A model generated the notes under the pieces. It worked only from the letters and a program-made list of their open reading frames with translations. It was not told where the DNA came from and made no database searches. Positions 59,903 through 64,000 of a DNA stretch of 64,000 bases are shown here, piece by piece (position 1 is the stretch's first letter; every line of letters starts with the position of its first letter). The stretch comes from CAWDBV01 sp963800705 (GTDB lineage: Bacteria; Actinomycetota; Thermoleophilia; Solirubrobacterales; 70-9), in contig CAWDBV010000003.1 in NCBI GenBank assembly GCA_963800705.1, positions 150,173 through 214,172 of the forward strand. Direction: 5' to 3'. A program made the position numbers and the translations under genes.

Positions 59903-62900
59903 TCATGCCGCGACGGGCACGAGCTCTCCCTGCTCGTCGCGGCGCCAGCGCGGGCACAGCCTCGCCCGCGCCGGGCAGCCGGTGCAGAGCTCGACGCTCG
60001 GATGCTCGCTGACCTCGAATTCGCCCGCGGCGATCTTGCCGGCGACGGCGGCGAGCGACTCGCGCGCCTCGCCGAGCTCCGGGGTCCCGAGTGCGCGCTC
60101 GAAGGTGGCATCGCGCTGCTCGAGGAACGCGTACGACGTCCGCACGGGCGGGTCTCCGCTGCCGGCCGCGAGCGCGTAGATGCGCTCTGAGGCTCGTAGA
60201 CCTCCAGCCACGTCGCTCGGGATCGTAGTCCGCGAGCGGTTTGTCTTGTAGTCGACGACGAGCGGCGGCTTGCCGGAACGGGTCGCGAGCAGGTCGATCG
60301 CCCCGCTGACCACCATCCCGCCGACCGCGAGGCCGAACGGGACCTCGGCGCGGAACCCGGACTCCTCGGCCCGGAGACCGGCCACCGTCTCGCCTTCGAG
60401 CCAGCTGCCGAGCAGGTCGCGGCACTGGTCGATTGCCCGGCTTTCGGCCTCGATCCCGTTTCGTCCCAGCGCCTCGGCGATCTGCTGCTTCGGTGGGCGC
60501 CTCCCATCGCTCGCGGGCGCTGCGCTCGAGCAGCTCGTGGATGACGTTGCCGAGCCGCACCGCTCCCTCCGATGCCCCGGATCCTGGGAAGCGGTCATCG
60601 CGCGGCAGCCCCAGGACCCGCTCGAGATAGAAGCGAAGCCCGCAGCGCTCGAACTCGGAGATCGTCGTGTAGGAGAGGTGGGCGGGCACCGCGGCCGAGG
60701 CAGGTCGACCGCCACCAGCAGCGGGGTCTCGAGCTCGTCGGGCGGAGTCGCCGCCGCCGGCGCCTCGCGGCGTACCGAGTCGAGCCAGGCGGGCCCCGGG
60801 CGGGCGATGCTGACCGACATCCGGCCGGGGGCGAAGCCGTCGGCTTCCAGCCCTGGTCGCGGCTTCGGGGGGGCAAGCTCGAGCTCGTGGTACTCGCTGC
60901 CGTCGTCGTCTTCGTCGGGGGGCTCGACGCCGATCCCCAGCGCGCCGAGCAGCCGCTGCAGGATCGGCGTGCCGGGCTTGACCTCGCCCTTCTTGAGGGC
61001 AGATGAGCTCACCCGCCCGCTCAAGATCAGGTGGCGCGCGGCGCGGGTGATCGCGACGTGCCCGAGCCGCAGGCCTTCGCGCTCGCCCTCGGCGTCGGCC
61101 TCCTCCTGAAGATCGGGGTAGTCGTAGATCGGCCGCCGCTTGGTTCCAAGCCGCGCCATCCGCACCCCGACACGCTGCGCTGCATCTTCGCGGCCGACCC
61201 GCAGCACGGGAGGGAAGCCCCCTTCGAGCAGGCCCCTGCCGAGATCGGCGAAGGCAACGACCGGGAACTCGAGGCCTTTTGCGGCGTGCACGGTCATGAT
61301 TCGCACCACGTCGCGGCCCTCGGCCGCGACCGCCGCCTCGCCCTCGGACCCGGCGGCCCGGTCGTCGAGATGATCGAGAAAGCCGCGCAGGTCGCGGCCG
61401 TCCGCCTCTTCGTAGGCGCGCGCCATCCGCATCAGCTTGCGCACGTTGGCCATTCGGCGGGCACCGTCGGCGCGGGCGAGCACCGCGAGGTCGTAGTCGA
61501 GCACCGAGATCGTCTCCTCGAGCAGCTTCTCGAGCGGGATCAGCGGCGCGCGGTCACGAAGCGCGCCAAAGCGATCGAGAAAGCGCGACAGCTTCTCGAT
61601 GTCCGATGCCGGCAATCCCGCGATCGAATCGACTCCCTGCTCGAGCGCCGGCCACAGGCGCCCGCCTCCCGCTGCCTTGCGAAGGAGCCAGAGCGCGTCC
61701 GGCGAGCAGCCGCAGAAGGGGGAGGCGAGGGCGCCGAGCAAACCGAGATCGTCGAGCGGGTTGGCGACCGCGCTCAGCATTCGGCGCACGTCCTCGACCT
61801 GCTGCTGCTGCCAGTAGCCGCGCCCGCCGACCACGTACGGATCAAGGCCGGCCCGGCGCAGCTCGCCTTCGATCGCCGCCACCGGCGTCAGGGCGCGGAG
61901 CAGGACGACCATCGCCCGCTGCGGGACGCCCTTCTCGTGTAGGTCCCGGAGCCGTGCGGCGAGCATCCGCGCCTCGGCGACACGGCTCGGCGCGGGTGCG
62001 TTGTCACCCTCGTAGCGGAGATCGAGATCGTCGGCTGATCGTCCCAGCCGTTTTTCCCTCCCGTGGGCACGACGAGCAGCTCGGCGTCGGGTTCCTCGGC
62101 GAGGGCCCGATCGAGCTCATCCGGCTCGCCGGGCGCGAAGCCGACCGAGAGCGGGTTGTAGTCGGGGCCGATCAGGCGCCCGCCGATCTCGTTGATCGCG
62201 GCGACCACACCGGGGCTCGACCGGAAGCTGCCGCTCAGGGGCATCGCCTCGGCTCGCGCGTCGGTCGCTTCCTCGAATTTCGCCCGCGTGGCCCGGAAGA
62301 CCTCGACGTCGGCGTGCCGAAAGCCGTAGATCGACTGGAGCTCGTCGCCGACCGCGAACAGGCGCGTGTCGGCTCCGCAGAGGAGCTCGATCAGTCGCAG
62401 CTGGACCCGGTTCGTGTCCTGGAACTCGTCCACCATCACGTGGCGGTAGCGGCCCTGCTCGCGCTCCCGCACCTCGTCGTCGGACTCGAGCAGCCGCACC
62501 GCCTCGAGCTGAAGGTCCTCGAAGTCGAGCCCCGAGCGTTCGGCCTTCAGCGCCGCGTAGTGGCTCGCGAACTCGCGAACCAATGCCCGCAGGCTCTCGT
62601 AGTCGGCCTGAGACTCGTGCTCCGAGAGCGCCTTCGCGGCCGCCTCGACGGCTTCGAGATACGCCGTGGCGGCGGTTCCGGAAAACGGATCAGCGCCGCT
62701 CTTGAACCAGAGCGCCGCGACATCGCCCGAAGCCGGAAGCGGGTCCCGGCCGATCGTCGTCGCGGTGTCGATCCGCTCCAGATGGTCGGAGGCGTTCCTT
62801 CCGGTTGCTCCGGAGCAGTCTTCGGCGGCGGTGAGCGCCGCGCGCTGCAGTTCCTCCAGCGCCGCCGCCGGGTCGGGCTCGGGTGCGGGCGGCAGCTCGA

Positions 62901-63435
62901 CCTCGCGTCCCTGGCTTCGCAGCTCGGCGTGGATCGCCGGCACGGCCTCCCGCAGGCTGCGGATCTGGAAGCTCGCAAGAAGCCGGGCGCGCTCGCGGTC
63001 ACCGCCGGCCAGGAACGCGTCGAGGGCCGCATCGAAGGCCCGACCGGCGAGCCGATGCGCTTCGGCTTCATCGATGACGCGGAAGCGGGGATCGAGGCCG
63101 AGCCGCGTCGGATGGGCGGCCAGCAGCCGGCGGCAGTACCCGTGGATCGTCGAGATCGGTGCCTGGTCGAGGCCGCGAAGGATTTCCGGGCGCGTCGGCG
63201 TCGAGCGGATCCGCTCGCGAAGCTCGGTCGCGGCGCGCTCGGTGAACGTGAAGGCGAGGATCGCCCGTTCGGGGCCCGGCTCTCCCTCTGCGATCAGATC
63301 CTCGAGCGCTGCGCACCAGCGGTCCGCGAGCACACGCGTCTTGCCGGTTCCGGCACCCGCCGCCAGCAGGACGTCGCGGTCTCGAGACTCGATCGCCCTT
63401 TGCTGCTCGGGCGTGGGATCGAAGGCCACGGTCAT
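59903..63435 (-). CDS. UvrD/Rep-like helicase with C-terminal PD-(D/E)XK nuclease domain (AddA-like), frameshifted
   Basis: About 1175 codons when read through at least three shifts near 62030, 60690 and 60500. Helicase motifs: Q motif DPTPEQQRAI; I, AAGAGTGKTRVL; Ia, AFTFTERAATELRER; II, MVDEFQDTNRVQ; III, FAVGDELQSIYGFR; IV, LSGSFRSSPGV; V, RIMTVHAAKGLEFPVV; VI, LGHVAITRAARHL. The C-terminal nuclease has SEFERCGLRFYLERVLGL, LVVDYKTNRS (catalytic Asp/Lys) and iron-sulfur-type cysteines in LCTGCPARARLCPRW. It matches AddA-like recombinational helicase-nucleases. ATG 63435 overlaps the upstream gene's stop. Confidence 0.88.
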
Positions 63436-64000
63436 TCGCGCGCCTCGTCGTCGCGCTCGGGCTCTTCGGGGTTGATCCGCGCCGCGCGCTCGATTCGGCA
63501 CACCGACGAGTACTCGCAGTATCCGCAGTCGCCGCCGAGCGGCTCGCGGCGGATCTCACCGGCGCGCATCCCGGCCACGACCTCGACCGCCGTGTCGCGG
63601 GCGGCGCCGAGGGCGGCGTCGAATTGGTCGGCGTCGAGCAGATCGCCGGTCGTCGTGGGCGAGATTCCAAGTCCGTCCACTCGCCGTCGAGTTCGTCCTT
63701 GCGGGCGATCCCGCGTGGGGCGAACTTCTCGGTCGCCGCGAGCGGGTAGTAGAGCGCCGCGAGCGGCTCCACCTCCCAGAGCTCGCGCAGCGCGAGCGCG
63801 TAGAGGCCGGGCTGGAGCTGCCGGTGTCGGCGATCGCCTCGCGGGTCGAGAGGTGCTTGCCGATCGAGACCTCGCGCGAGGTCTTGTAGTCGAAGATCGC
63901 GCCGCCGGATCCGTCGGGGGTCAGATCGATGCGGTCGATCTGGCCGTGGATCAAGAACTCGCCGAGTGAAAGCGGCGGCTTCTCGTCCGCCTCACCCTCC
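63432..64000 (-). CDS. 3' end of a PD-(D/E)XK nuclease/RecB-family gene, truncated by window and frameshifted
   Basis: The C-terminal part reads HGQIDRIDLTPDGSGGAIFD and YKTSREVS (catalytic Asp then Lys), LYALALRELWE near 63800, LAALYYPLAATEKFAPRG, and the cysteine cluster GDCGYCEYSSVCRI. It is the nuclease end of an AddB/UvrD-partner or RecB-type protein whose start lies beyond 64000. Two shifts (near 63680 and 63825) must be corrected. Its stop overlaps the ATG of the helicase by four bases (ATGA), so both form one double-strand-break repair operon. Which partner type it is cannot be told from this part. Confidence 0.75.

Overview
The window is about 70% GC, densely coded, has no rRNA genes or phage modules, and looks chromosomal. 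I infer a class Thermoleophilia actinobacterium (Solirubrobacterales-like). The reasons are a SigH-type sigma factor, many secreted proteins that pair a CSLREA N-terminus with a choice-of-anchor Q C-terminus and a Lys/Cys-rich tail, an actinobacterial MarP-type protease, GTG/TTG starts, and the general codon bias. No marker gene settles the taxonomy.

Layout. 1-2443: sigH with a palindromic leader, then a secreted thrombospondin-type-3 protein. 2440-4737: two small paralogous membrane-type proteins, a small exported protein, two VOC proteins and tRNA-Thr(TGT). 4760-8482: an iron-type alcohol dehydrogenase resembling maleylacetate reductase, a fused PlsC-GpsA phospholipid enzyme, and an ECF sigma factor with a likely membrane partner. 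8496-12535: DUF4383, rhomboid protease, a three-gene minus-strand operon (SRPBCC, DUF6636-like, DUF1579-like), a BtuF-like binding protein and pterin dehydratase. 12546-16753: a sulfotransferase with a secreted basic-tailed protein, and a Tat-signal subunit with a GMC oxidoreductase. 16793-19410: a CNNM/CBS membrane protein and an M28 peptidase. 19421-29595: fatty-acid genes (3-hydroxyacyl-CoA dehydrogenase, hydrolase, thiolase, acyl-CoA dehydrogenase) interrupted by secreted and lipoprotein genes, a DNA glycosylase and a cell-wall-binding lipoprotein operon. 29675-32988: an M23 peptidase, two single-pass proteins with disordered exteriors, and a hydrolase. 33045-39009: the lysine/threonine cluster lysA-hom-thrC-(three genes)-thrB. 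39017-46729: five tandem secreted beta-helix paralogues. 46788-52439: an NTF2-like protein, a cupin and glutamate synthase large subunit. 52466-59868: FHA, SRPBCC, lipoprotein, penicillin-binding protein, MarP-like protease, HxlR regulator, a peptidoglycan-binding glycosidase-like protein and a gamma-glutamylcyclotransferase. 59903-64000: a UvrD-like helicase/nuclease and the 3' end of a partner nuclease.

The most interesting theme is a set of otherwise unrelated exported proteins that end in polycationic, mostly cysteine-containing tails. It includes five adjacent beta-helix paralogues with an almost invariant two-cysteine tail motif, and it may be an undescribed way of holding proteins at the cell surface. 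A second theme is a near-identical 24-bp palindromic site in front of both the thiolase and the acyl-CoA dehydrogenase, which suggests one local regulator of beta-oxidation.

Caution: at least eight otherwise well-conserved genes (sigH, gltB, a penicillin-binding protein, the helicase/nuclease pair and several small genes) carry single-base frameshifts, some in homopolymers. I read these as assembly or sequencing indels, not as real pseudogenes. Affected genes are given as one span from the inferred start to the inferred stop.
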